Shown: positions 18,465 to 25,641, counted from the stretch's first letter. The stretch: 32,832 nucleotides of DNA from Symbiodinium natans (GCA_905221605.1 CAJNDS010001135.1:1-32832), one strand, 5' to 3'. Made by a program: numbers and translations. Notes: generated by a model not told the origin, from the sequence alone.

Positions 18465-18570
18465 CAACCTGGCCGAGGAAAGGGACCAACCTCAAGGAGA
18501 CATGAAGCGCAGCCTTTGGCTTTTTGGAAGTGTACTGCTTTTACCCACTAGTTTTGGGGGAAAGGGCTGA
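18465..18570 (+). CDS. Candidate terminal exon after telomere-like repeat
   Basis: After AATCCTAAG the frame reads NLAEERDQPQGDMKRSLWLF, then GSVLLLPTSFGGKG to TGA at 18568-18570. The first half is charged and the second hydrophobic. Only the acceptor and open frame support it. Confidence 0.35.
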
Positions 18571-18636
18571 GGTTTAAAGATTCTCCTTAGCACTCTTGAG
18601 CAAACTTACATCTTTACTGTGAGCATGGAGCGAGCG

Positions 18637-18738
18637 CAAGAGAGAGAGAGAGAGTGAGAGAGAGAGGGACGGAGGGAGGGAGCGAGCGAACGAGAGAGAA
18701 GAACAAGACAGAGAGAGACAGAGAGAGAGAGAGAGACC
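18637..18738. repeat. GA microsatellite
   Basis: GAGAGA runs interrupted by GGGACGGAGGGAGGGAGC. Confidence 0.95.
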
Positions 18739-18908
18739 GTGAGTATGGAGTGGGCTGTGTCAGGGGGGAGCGAACGCCTGTAACATCATCAAGCGGCCAA
18801 GATTTTACGGCGCAGCTTAAATCCTAAAGGACGCCCATTCCAAACCGCGGTTTGCGAGTGTATTTAGATGTATTTAGGGCATGCGATGGCAATCCTCCCC
18901 AATCTCAG

Positions 18909-19329
18909 TGGATAGTGGGTTTATGAGTCAGCCGTGCTTGCTGCGGCGTCTTCTTGCTTGTCACGAGGAGTTTTGCCGTGACAGCTCCGTCCAGGTGACG
19001 GTTGGGTCAGATGTGGACACGCAGGCGGCGGCTGTGAAAAACTGTTTTCCTAAGATGTGTGCCAAGTTGAACCCTAAGCTTTTCAACCGTAAATCCAGAG
19101 CGGGCCGTAATTTTTTTGTTTAGCAGGGAATGAGGGAATGAGAGGGATTATATAGGGTACCTCATTCCCAAGTAGTGGCGGAGGAGCCGGCAGAGTCGAT
19201 GCTTTGTCCGGCATTGGATTTGTTGAGCGGCGTGCTGTCTCCGTGTAGGTGCAGATCACGGGCAAAGCTGCTGAAGTGAACCAAGTTCTGGCGAGGGTGA
19301 AGGCCTACATACAGGACAGCATCCTCTGA
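18909..19329 (+). CDS. KH-like domain gene, last two exons
   Basis: Exon a (18909-19033, after AATCTCAG) reads SGFMSQPCLLRRLLACHEEF, then CRDSSVQVTVGSDVDTQAAA. Exon b (19249-19329, after CCGTGTAG) reads VQITGKAAEVNQVLARVKAY, then IQDSIL to TGA at 19327-19329. Both sides of the 215-nt intron are phase 0 (donor GTGAAA). Joined, the stretch V-V-V...AAAVQITG...V..VLARVKAYIQ matches the beta-beta-alpha half of a KH RNA-binding domain. The typical GxxG loop is not visible in exon a, so the domain is degenerate or begins in an earlier exon. The intron holds a small hairpin element (19126-19169). A second KH gene lies at 23222-24280. Confidence 0.62.
19125..19170. mobile_element. 44-bp hairpin element in the KH-like gene intron
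   Basis: GGGAATGAGG (19126-19135) and CCTCATTCCC (19160-19169) are perfect inverted copies. The left end shares the 13-mer AGGGAATGAGGGA with the elements at 10562 and 23116. It may be a shortened member of that family. Confidence 0.65.
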
Positions 19330-19405
19330 TCTCAGGCGCCATAATCCTCAACCTTGACCTGGCATCAACGTCGATCTACCCTGTGTGCCCCTAAAGTTTA
19401 AGCAG

Positions 19406-19633
19406 CCGTCAACCTCAACTTGGCTGCCTAAACAGCTCCAGGAGAACCGCAAGGTGACGAAGATGCTGGATCTTCCGGCGGGATCTTCACGCCCCTCGGT
19501 CGACTGCGGGTCTGCAGCACACGAGGGTTTCTCTTATCGTGCTATAGTAATAATCGACTGTACCTCTATACTATGGGATAACAGAGGATGTCGTGTCCAG
19601 AGCCCAGCAGATGATTTAGGGTTTGGGGCGTAG
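19406..19633 (+). CDS. Candidate exon, unrecognised
   Basis: After TTTAAGCAG the frame reads PSTSTWLPKQLQENRKVTKM, then LDLPAGSSRPSVDCGSAAHE and a hydrophobic stretch to a stop at 19631-19633. A donor at AAG|GTGACG (19454) would shorten the exon to 48 nt. The late part (after about 19545) runs into a TA-rich palindromic zone and is doubtful. Confidence 0.35.
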   Translation, partial: PSTSTWLPKQLQENRKVTKMLDLPAGSSRPSVDCGSAAHEGFSYRAIVIIDCTSILWDNRGCRVQSPADDLGFGA

Positions 19634-19794
19634 GGTCGTGCAGGCGTCTTGTTGGTCGCGTTTGCTTAGAACGTACTATGGGTTAGCGTGGAAGCACTTA
19701 ATTCTAGTGTACGACTACTGTTCAGGAAGAACTTTCAGCGCTGCACATTGACTTCGATGTACAGTCCCTGCAGCTGCCAGCAGATGACGTTTTG

Positions 19795-19990
19795 CGTACT
19801 ATCACATATAACAATGGTATGGTTGCTACTATACTGCACGACACTACACTGTACGAAACCGTGCTATAAGTACAGTATACCATGCTGTACATGCCGGGAA
19901 GGAGTTGATGGCGTATTGCAAAGTGGGAGTGTGGTGTACTGTAGTCTACTACAGTATATATGTAAGCTCTGGTACGCGATAACATGCCGT
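19795..19990. repeat. Zone of TACTRTAC-type palindromic repeats
   Basis: Many near copies of ACTATACTG, TACAGTATAC, GTACTGTAG and TACAGTATATA occur on both strands. Similar clusters are at 16950-17070, 18075-18115, 26545-26580, 26685-26720 and 26865-27010. No protein is implied. Confidence 0.7.
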
Positions 19991-20119
19991 GGGTTTGCAG
20001 CTCAGGCTTCGTGCGGGGCAGACTGAAGCGAATCAGGAGCGACAGCGAGGTCCCTTCCGCAATTGCCAACATCCAACATTATTTACCCTGGTCGTAACGA
20101 GGGCTTTTGCCCTTGATAG

Positions 20120-20183
20120 TCTGGTATACACTGGGATACGATTGTCCACGGTATCTTCTGATGCACGAGTATGGTATACCAGA
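20120..20183. mobile_element. 64-bp element with 10-bp terminal inverted repeats
   Basis: TCTGGTATAC (20120-20129) is perfectly inverted at 20174-20183. Internal GATAC/GTATC extends the possible stem. No target duplication was seen. Confidence 0.6.
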
Positions 20184-20220
20184 GAATTTTGTATAAAAGC
20201 CCCGAGCACTAAAGACACGA

Positions 20221-20429
20221 AAACCCAAACCCTAAACTCTATTTCCCCTGAACCCTATACGCCCTAAACCCTAAGCCCTGAATCCTATAGATCCTGAAAC
20301 CTCAACCCTAAACCCAAACCCGAAACCCCAAACCCTAAACGCCAAACCCTAAACCCTAAACCCTAAACCCCAAACCCTAAACCCTAAACCCTAAACCCTG
20401 AACCCTGAACCCTAAACCCTAAACCCTGC
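20221..20429. repeat. Long telomere-like array, CCCTAAA sense
   Basis: Roughly 28 units of CCCTAAA with CCCCAAA, CCCTGAA, CCCGAAA and CCCTATA variants. It ends ACCCTGCAG, which is the acceptor of the exon at 20432. Confidence 0.95.
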
Positions 20430-20431
20430 AG

Positions 20432-20523
20432 CGGCCCAGCCCTCGGAGAGGCTTGGCTCTACGTTCCGAAGGATCTGGAGAATCAGCTCTGCATCCAGGG
20501 GAACCAGCGGCAGGCTCCTGAGG
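20432..20523 (+). CDS. Exon between opposed telomere-like arrays
   Basis: Acceptor CCCTGCAG and donor GAGG|GTTTAGGG enclose 92 nt that read GPALGEAWLYVPKDLENQLC, then IQGNQRQAPE, with high third-base GC. The left array is CCCTAAA sense and the right one TTTAGGG sense. Each flanking intron therefore begins or ends entirely in telomere-like repeat. Protein family not recognised. Confidence 0.6.
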
Positions 20524-20815
20524 GTTTAGGGTTTAGGGTTTAGGGTTTAGGGTTTGGGGTTTGGGGTTTGGGGTTTGGGGTTTGGGGTTTGGGGTTTGGG
20601 GGTTGGGGTCTGGTTCTGGGGTCTGGGTTTGGGGTTTAGGGTTTAGGGTTAGGGTTTCAGGGTTGTGGAGGGGATTAGGGTTTCAGAGTTGAGGCGGCAG
20701 CCTCCTTTCTTTTCTTTACAGGGTTTCAGGGTTGTAGGGGTTCCGGGTTTTAGGGGTTTAGGGTTCAGGGTTTAGGGTTTTTGGCTCCTCCTTCTTTCCC
20801 AGGGTTTTAGGTTGT
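20524..20815. repeat. TTTAGGG and TTTGGGG array with decayed tail
   Basis: Five TTTAGGG units are followed by about seven TTTGGGG units, then decayed GGGTTTCAGGG and GGTTTTAGGGG units to 20815. The TTTGGGG block is a homogeneous single-base variant, implying local tandem amplification after the base change. Confidence 0.95.
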
Positions 20816-20886
20816 AGGAGTTTTGGGCCGTCACGGTCTCGTCCGCTTCTAGGGGTTTTGGGCCATCACGGTCTCGTCTGCTTCAC
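20815..20886. repeat. Minisatellite, left part (about 35-bp unit)
   Basis: Two units of GGGCCGTCACGGTCTCGTCY followed by GCTTCTAGGGGTTTT. The same unit resumes at 22085 beyond the mitochondrial insertion. Confidence 0.9.
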
Positions 20887-20889
20887 TGT

Positions 20890-20958
20890 CTCGCGGAATG
20901 ATAAATAAGAAAACTAGAGAACATTCTTATTACTGTGAAGAGAACGCATTATATTAAT
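20890..20958. other. AT-rich mitochondrial flank (left) with inverted repeat
   Basis: AT-rich sequence begins abruptly after CTGTCTCGCGG. An inverted pair, ACGCATTATATTAATTT (about 20945-20961) and AAATTAATATAAGCGT (about 20985-21000), differs by one base of length. Stem-loops like this are typical of dinoflagellate mitochondrial non-coding DNA. Confidence 0.6.
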
Positions 20959-21850
20959 TTATAAGCGAATGGAATGAACGCATGAAATTAATATAAGCGT
21001 GAACGTAACACACCAGGACAAAAGAAGATAATAGTGTAATGTCAAGATACGACCATAGGACAGAAAGTTGTCTACAGGAAATTGACCACCTATCCAAATA
21101 AAAGAAAAAAGTGAAAGAAACCAAAAGCACAGATAAAAACCATTAAATCTACTGGACGTTTTAATTATAAAATAGAATGACATTGAAAGACTTCTCATAT
21201 AAAGTAAAATAGGATGAAGATGGAAGTAAATAAGATAGTGAATCCAGCATTTTTATTTGGTACAGCTTTGAACATAGCATATTGGCATAAGAAATACCAT
21301 TCAGGTACTATATGTAAAGGAGTAAGTAATCCACATGCTTCTAATGCAATATCTGGATGTGAGAAAGAAGAGAAGCCGAAATGAATTTGAAGAAGATATA
21401 GATAGATAATCAACATCTGTCCATAGATCAAAAATGCTATTTCATTATTAGTGGAATTCCTCAAAGGATTATTAGAAGATAGAAAATGTAGATTAAAAAT
21501 CTGAAAATGAAGAAAAGCACAAAGAAGAAATGAAAATAGAAAATGAAAGACAAAGAACCTCTGTAATGTTGGACTGTAAATATAATGTCCTCCACAAAGC
21601 CATTCTATTAAAGATGTAAATGGAGATAAGAAATTTGTAATTACTGTAACTCCTCATAAACTCATTTGTCCTAAAGGTAGAACATAACCCATAAATGCTG
21701 TTCGCATTAAGAAGAAGTAAATAATAATTCCAGAAAACTAAGTATTTGGATTATAAAAATATGAAGCATAAGATATAGCTCTTCCAAGATGAAGAAAGAG
21801 TACGAAGTAAATTATAAGTTAGTGCAGCACTAGCCTCTTACTATACTAGC
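20959..21850 (-). pseudogene. cob: Mitochondrial cob fragment (probable nuclear insertion)
   Basis: Read on the minus strand, the block carries most of cytochrome b. It has LHLGRAISYASYF (the H-x-GR-x-x-YGSY region), MRTAFMGYVLPLGQMS, GVTVITNFLSP, then LTPLHIVPEWYFL with the PEWY quinol-site motif. It ends with the C-terminal helices (WIGGQFPVDNFLSYGRILTL). The N-terminal third is missing. There are three breaks. Two are TAG at 21740-21738 and TGA at 21656-21654, each at a position where cytochrome b has tryptophan (NTxFSGIII and MSLxGVT). The third is a one-base frameshift near 21198, where the frame at 21195-21464 hands over to 20959-21198. Both stops differ from TGG by a single A, the kind of change made by A-to-G editing in dinoflagellate mitochondria. 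The flanks are nuclear minisatellite. Confidence 0.9.
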
Positions 21851-22084
21851 AGTACCATTCAAATAAAATGTACTAATTGACGGGACGCGTTCGCTAATTC
21901 ACTTATTTTCTCCTTTTGTTAATAATTGTACGAACGTAATAAGTGAGAAATAAATGTAGAAAAAGCCCAAGAAAAAGAGCATATTGTAACAGAATTCGCA
22001 TGCCAAGGAAAGAAAGGGGAGAAAGCATTCATTCTGTTCATATTATTTTAACGAGGTCCTTTGTGCGGGCTTTACTTATTAGAA
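21851..22084. other. AT-rich mitochondrial flank (right)
   Basis: AT-rich non-coding sequence includes CACTTATT (about 21900) mirrored by AATAAGTG (about 21938) and ACGAACGTAATAAGTGAG. Fragmented mitochondrial rRNA could hide here, but I could not identify one by eye. GC-rich minisatellite resumes at about 22088. Confidence 0.5.
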
Positions 22085-22330
22085 TTGCAGGGTTTTGGGC
22101 CGTCACGGTCTCGTCCGCTTCTAGGGGTTTTGGGCCGTCACGGTCTCGTCTGCTTCTAGGGTTTTGGGGTTTTGGGCCATCACGATCTCGTCCGCTTCTA
22201 GGGGTTTTGAGCCGTCACGGCCTCGTCCGCTTCTAGGGGTTTTGGGCCGTCACGGTCTCGTCCACTTCTAGGGGTTTTGGGCCGCTTCTAGGGGTTTCGT
22301 TCGCTTCTAGGGGTCTTGGTCTTTTCCGCT
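22085..22330. repeat. Minisatellite, right part (about 35-bp unit)
   Basis: Five full units and several truncated ones of GGGCCGTCACGGTCTCGTCC plus GCTTCTAGGGGTTTT. They decay into TTTCAGGGTTTTAGG towards 22380. The unit contains TAGGGGTTTTGGG, itself telomere-like. Confidence 0.92.
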
Positions 22331-22542
22331 GTTTTCAGGGTTTTAGGAGTTTTGGGGTTTCAGGGTTTTAGGGGGTGAGGGTTCAGAATTGTTTGGTTAC
22401 AGACGAAAGGTTTTTCGTTTCGCGAGTTGGGTCTGAGGGTAGGGAGGTGACCTGGATCCGCGCAGTGTGATCAGTGTGCGACCGCAAGGCGCGCCTCCAA
22501 GCGTTCGCCAGCGTCCATAGCGTTCATTCGTGACGAAACTCG

Positions 22543-22575
22543 CACCCTAAACCCTACACCCTAAACCCTAAGCTT
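22543..22575. repeat. Short telomere-like array, CCCTAAA sense
   Basis: Four units with a CCCTACA variant, ending CCCTAAG, a possible acceptor for a short exon before the inverted-repeat intron at 22595. Confidence 0.85.
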
Positions 22576-22594
22576 CGAGTTCCAAAATCAAAGG

Positions 22595-22742
22595 GTAGTT
22601 GCATGGTCCCGTAATATGGTCCGTTACTTTCTGTACAGGGTTCTGAGGTATGGGTTCTTGGGTTTTGTGGGATATGTAACGGGGTATTCTTGGGGTCCCG
22701 ATTCAAGGGACGTACTAAGGGACCATGTAACAACTCTTTCAG
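22595..22742 (+). mobile_element. 148-nt inverted-repeat element that reads as a GT-AG intron
   Basis: It starts GTAGTTGCATGGTCCC and ends GGGACCATGTAACAACTCTT then TCAG. CATGGTCCC (22602-22610) is perfectly inverted at 22719-22727, with AGTTG/CAACT outside it separated by three extra bases. The AG lies in CTCTTTCAG, a good acceptor, and exon-like sequence follows. Confidence 0.62.
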
Positions 22743-22882
22743 CTACCAGACCGGCTGATGTGTGCATAGTGCCAGTTGTCTGGGGCATTTCCTCCAGTTA
22801 CGTTAGATTCCAGGCAGCAAGATCGCTAAGTCAGGTCTCTAGAAGACACGACAAAGGTGGTACGAATGGTATGAATGAGTGA
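22743..22882 (+). CDS. Candidate terminal exon after the inverted-repeat intron
   Basis: The frame reads TRPADVCIVPVVWGISSSYV, then RFQAARSLSQVSRRHDKGGT to TGA at about 22880-22882. It begins right after CTCTTTCAG. A preceding small exon may be CTTCGAGTTCCAAAATCAAA (about 22573-22594). No family recognised. Confidence 0.42.
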
Positions 22883-22974
22883 TACACATTGACATGATGG
22901 CAGTAACAATATGAACGTAATTAGTAGGGGAAATTGATAAGGTTATTTGTGCTCTTGGGATAGAATGAATACCA

Positions 22975-23100
22975 AAACCCCAGTAACATGTACCGGATTT
23001 TGTGCTTTCATTCTATTCGACGTGCATGGACCCTATAGGGGCCTACTTTACTGGAACAGGGTTTTCGGGGATTATGGTACTTGCCACACGTTTAGCTGGC
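22975..23100. repeat. Reverse-orientation relative of family D
   Basis: Read on the minus strand, AAAACCCTGTTCCAGTAAAG then TAGGCCCCTATAGGGTCCAT parallels the family D core (AAACCCTGTTCTRATYAT then GGCCCCTA). The copy is diverged. Confidence 0.45.
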
Positions 23101-23165
23101 CTGCTGGGTCTTAGTAGGGAATGAGGGAATTAGGGCCCTGTATATGCCCTTGAAGGGATCCTATC

Positions 23166-23208
23166 AGCTAAACCCTAAACCCTGAACCCTAAACCCTAAA
23201 CCCTGACC
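23166..23208. repeat. Telomere-like array, CCCTAAA sense
   Basis: Five CCCTAAA or CCCTGAA units just upstream of the KH/zinc-finger gene. The 13-mer AGGGAATGAGGGA of the family at 10562 and 19125 lies at 23116-23128, immediately left. Confidence 0.9.
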
Positions 23209-23221
23209 CTGTTTGGGCAAG

Positions 23222-24280
23222 GTGGACTACGCTGAAGAGCTCCTCCAGCAGGTGATCTTCGTCGAGCCCCTTGGACCAAGTCGCCACCCATGGGCGGTGT
23301 GTAGGTTCAGGGTCTAGGGTCTTAGGGCCTTAGGGTTTAGGGTTTCGGGTTTAGGGTTGGACGCTGTCCATGGCAAGCTGAGGTATGCCAGTATCAGCCT
23401 TCACATCTGCAGCAAGTTGGTTGGGGAAGTTGTGGGCAAGAATGGGGCAACCATCAAGTCGATCAAGGCAGACAGGGAGGTAGATATCCAGTTCGGAGAA
23501 GCCACCGAAAAAGCCTGGACGACGACCCAGATTCTTGGTAGCCCAGTGGCACTCTTTACGTTTTCATTTTTTGCTCCGGGTTCCCTTATAAGAAGCCAAC
23601 CAAGAAAAGGGTGCCCTTATTATGACATGGTTACTGGGCTACCAAGGATAGTGGGCAGCAGAGAGGACTGCCGTGCTGCGTGCTCCGAGATCCTGGAGAA
23701 GCTGAAATGTTACGAGGTGGTCTCCCTGCAAATCAATTCTAGCCAGGCAGGGCTCATAATTGGCAAAAACGGCTCCACCATCAAAACTCTCAAGGCAGGC
23801 TTAGAGACGCGTGAAGATACGCAGCGAAACCCCTGGATTGTCAGCGGCCCAAAGGGTGACGTGAATGAGCTCGTGCGGAGGATCCAGATCCAGTTCAGCG
23901 TCGCTGTTCTTGGAGGTTTGGGGACATTCAGAATCAGGTGTCCAGGATGCGCAGAAGACTTCCCTGACTTCAAGCTCTTGCTCAAGCACGTTGACCAGCG
24001 TGCCTGTGCTGCTCGGAGCTGTGTCGGTAGGTGTGGCGCCTACTATCCTGATGAGGGAAGCTGCCTGAAGCATCAGGCCTGGTGCCCTTTCGTGCGCAGG
24101 TGCCCTGGCTGCGATGCGGGCTTCGCTTCAGAGGCGGAGCTCACGAAGCATGTCACTGCAAAGGCGTGCAAAGCACGGGCTTGTCGGGGCTGCCGCGTGA
24201 TCTTCACAGACATTCCCGCGGCGGAGCTTCATGAGCAGAGCTGTGACAAGTACGCCGCCGCATGGCTGCAGCAGCGGTAG
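23222..24280 (+). CDS. Two-KH, four-zinc-finger RNA-binding protein
   Basis: Inferred exons are 23222-23296, 23378-23537 and 23652-24280, giving 287 codons visible. KH1 has GKNG at residues 45-48 and KH2 has GKNG at 116-119 (AGLIIGKNGSTIKTLKAG), each within the I-I-G-x-x-G-x-x-I-K pattern of the KH fold. Four fingers follow with spacing C-x2/3-C-x12-H-x3/5-C: C175/C178/H191/C197, C202/C206/H219/C223, C229/C232/H245/C251 and C256/C259/H272/C276. The 81-nt first intron is telomere-like (GTTCAGGG, TTTAGGG). The 114-nt second intron carries 14-bp inverted repeats. It also happens to stay open without splicing, but removing it restores QILVGSREDCRAACSEIL, a normal KH third strand and helix. The stop is TAG at 24278. 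The start lies upstream of 23222 or in an unseen exon. A role in RNA binding is inferred from the domains. Confidence 0.8.
23534..23651 (+). mobile_element. Introner-like element forming intron 2 of the KH gene
   Basis: CTTGGTAGCCCAGT (23534-23547) is perfectly inverted at 23633-23646. GT at 23538 and AG at 23650-23651 define a 114-nt intron. The interior aligns by eye with the elements at 7435-7648 and about 26575-26690 (GGTTCCCTTATAA, AAAAGGGTGCCCTT, GGTTACTGGGC). Unspliced, it would insert 38 residues in the middle of KH1. Confidence 0.8.
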
Positions 24281-24415
24281 CATGCTAGGTTGGGCAGTTT
24301 GATGCGGTGTGGGCACTGCAGCAACGCTCTGGCGGAGGATTTCTTGTGGGCCCTAGTAATGATCAAATCTGCCGGCCCTGTGTTTCTCTATAACTGTCTA
24401 TAACCTTTGCCCTGA

Positions 24416-24628
24416 TTGCCTTGCTACTTGCCTGGCACCCATGCACCGGCGAAAGCTTGCAAGGAAAGGATGAGAGACGTGGAGGCTGGCACGTGCTCTT
24501 GTTGCGGGGTGCTACGGCAGGAGCGAGTGGAACACAGATGCTTGGAAGTTGAAGCGGAATACTGCACCTTTGGAATTGGGCTGGTCAACTTCTCTGTTCA
24601 GAGATCTCTTCAGAGTGGACTCACGTAG
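24416..24628 (+). CDS. Possible extra finger-like exon or decayed duplicate
   Basis: In the same frame as the KH gene but beyond its stop, the sequence reads PAKACKERMRDVEAGTCSCC, then GVLRQERVEHRCLEVEAEYC and on to TAG at 24626-24628. AKACK and the C-x2-C...H-x-C pattern echo the last fingers of the KH gene (AKACKARACRGC), though the spacing is shorter. It may be an alternative last exon, a decayed duplicate, or 3' untranslated sequence. Confidence 0.35.
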   Translation: MPCYLPGTHAPAKACKERMRDVEAGTCSCCGVLRQERVEHRCLEVEAEYCTFGIGLVNFSVQRSLQSGLT

Positions 24629-24728
24629 TTGTCTAAATGCCATACCATCATCGTGATGACATAAAACACTATGCAAGACGAGTATGTGCTGCGTTATTTT
24701 GTCTTACAGCATCCTAGGACCAATATCC

Positions 24729-24797
24729 ATGGTTTCTGCGACGCTTGACCAGGTCCAGCGACAAATCCAGCTGTTGAAGGACACCGAACTTGGGGGG
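24729..24797 (+). CDS. Possible first exon of the CxxC gene
   Basis: An ATG in good context (ATATCCATGG) begins MVSATLDQVQRQIQLLKDTE, a coiled-coil-like start, then runs into a G tract with two possible donors (GTAGGG at about 24798, GTGAGA at 24808). A CAG at about 24709 could instead make it internal. The next exon-like segment (about 24864-24957) is open in two frames, so the join is unresolved. Confidence 0.45.
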
Positions 24798-24959
24798 GTA
24801 GGGGGGGGTGAGAAACCCTAAACCCGAAACCCTAAACCCTAAACCCTAAACCGCACGAAGCATGCTGCGGTCTACGGTCCTGGAAACTACGGGTGGGCTC
24901 AAAAAACCGTGGGATTCCGCCGCCAGTTTCAAGCCGCGCGGAACAATCTTGCGGGAGGT

Positions 24960-25089
24960 GGAACCCTAAACCCCCAAACCCTAAACCCTGAACCCTAAAC
25001 CACAAACCCTAAACCCTAAACCCTAAACCCTAAACCCTAAACCCTAAACCCTAAACCCTAAACCCTAAACCCTAAACCCTAAACCCTAC
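24960..25089. repeat. Telomere-like array, CCCTAAA sense, 17 or so units
   Basis: The last twelve units are uniform. It ends CCCTACCACAG, the acceptor of the exon at 25095. Confidence 0.96.
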
Positions 25090-25094
25090 CACAG

Positions 25095-25641
25095 GAGACA
25101 CTTTGCCCGGCCTGCCGCATGGGCGACCAGAAAGGCTCCAGCTGCGCAAACTGCAAGGCCAAGCCTCCGCCCTTGGTGGGGTTTAGGGTTTAGGGTTTAG
25201 GGTTTAGGGTTTAGGTTTTAGAGGGCTTAGGGAGGCTTAGGGTTTAGGGTTTAGGGTTTAGGGCTTACGGATGGCTTTAAGGATGTTCACAGGCTTGCCA
25301 GCCATGTTGTCCTGGAACAGGTTGAATAGATGGCGCTCGCTGCGAGTCATATTGAGTGCGCTGGGGAGGTAGTAGTTTGGGGTTTAGGGTTCAGGGTTTA
25401 GGGTTCAGGGTTCAGGGTTCAGGGTTTAGGGTTTAGGGTTCAGGGTTCAGGGTTCAGGGTTTAGGGTTTAGGGTTTAGGGTTCTGGGTTCATGGCCCCTT
25501 ACCGCACGTAACTGTTTTTAGGAATGCCGTCACAGGCCATACTACGAAGAGCGCAGCTCAAATGGCATCCAGCAGCTGGGCGCACACATATCGACAGCAT
25601 GCCATGCGATAGAATACTGCTTTGCTGTGTATGACAGCAGG
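25095..25641 (+). CDS. CxxC...CxxC zinc-ribbon-like gene, two exons
   Basis: Exon a (25095-25175) reads ETLCPACRMGDQKGSSCANC, then KAKPPPL. The two CxxC pairs 11 residues apart suggest a zinc ribbon or treble-clef fragment. Exon b (25522-25641, after CTGTTTTTAG) reads ECRHRPYYEERSSNGIQQLG, then AHISTACHAIEYCFAVYDSR. With donor TTG|GTGGGG the join is phase 0 on both sides. The 346-nt intron contains two TTTAGGG arrays and an island that is open on the opposite strand. Exon b continues across a short intron to 25708. Third-base GC is high. Family not recognised beyond the metal-binding look. Confidence 0.62.
25181..25265. repeat. Telomere-like array, TTTAGGG sense, intronic
   Basis: Nine or so units with one GTTTTAGAGGGC interruption. 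It starts right at the donor side of the exon at 25095. Confidence 0.95.
25272..25359 (-). CDS. Antisense exon-like island inside an intron
   Basis: On the minus strand, acceptor CTACCTCCCCAG and donor CATCC|GTAAGC enclose a frame reading ALNMTRSERHLFNLFQDNMA, then GKPVNILKAI. The plus strand is also open here (LPAMLSWNRLNRWRSLRVIL) with usable AG and GT ends. Either one is an exon, or the island is a relic of another gene. I slightly prefer the minus reading for its amphipathic helix and near-canonical GTAAGC donor. Confidence 0.38.
25376..25482. repeat. TTTAGGG/TTCAGGG mixed array, intronic
   Basis: TTTAGGG and TTCAGGG units alternate in short homogeneous runs. The C for T change appears to have spread by local duplication. 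Confidence 0.95.

Noticed and set aside
20959-22084. An expressed nuclear cob gene
   Set aside because: It lacks its N-terminal third, has two stops and a frameshift, and carries mitochondrial non-coding flanks, so an inert insertion is far more likely.
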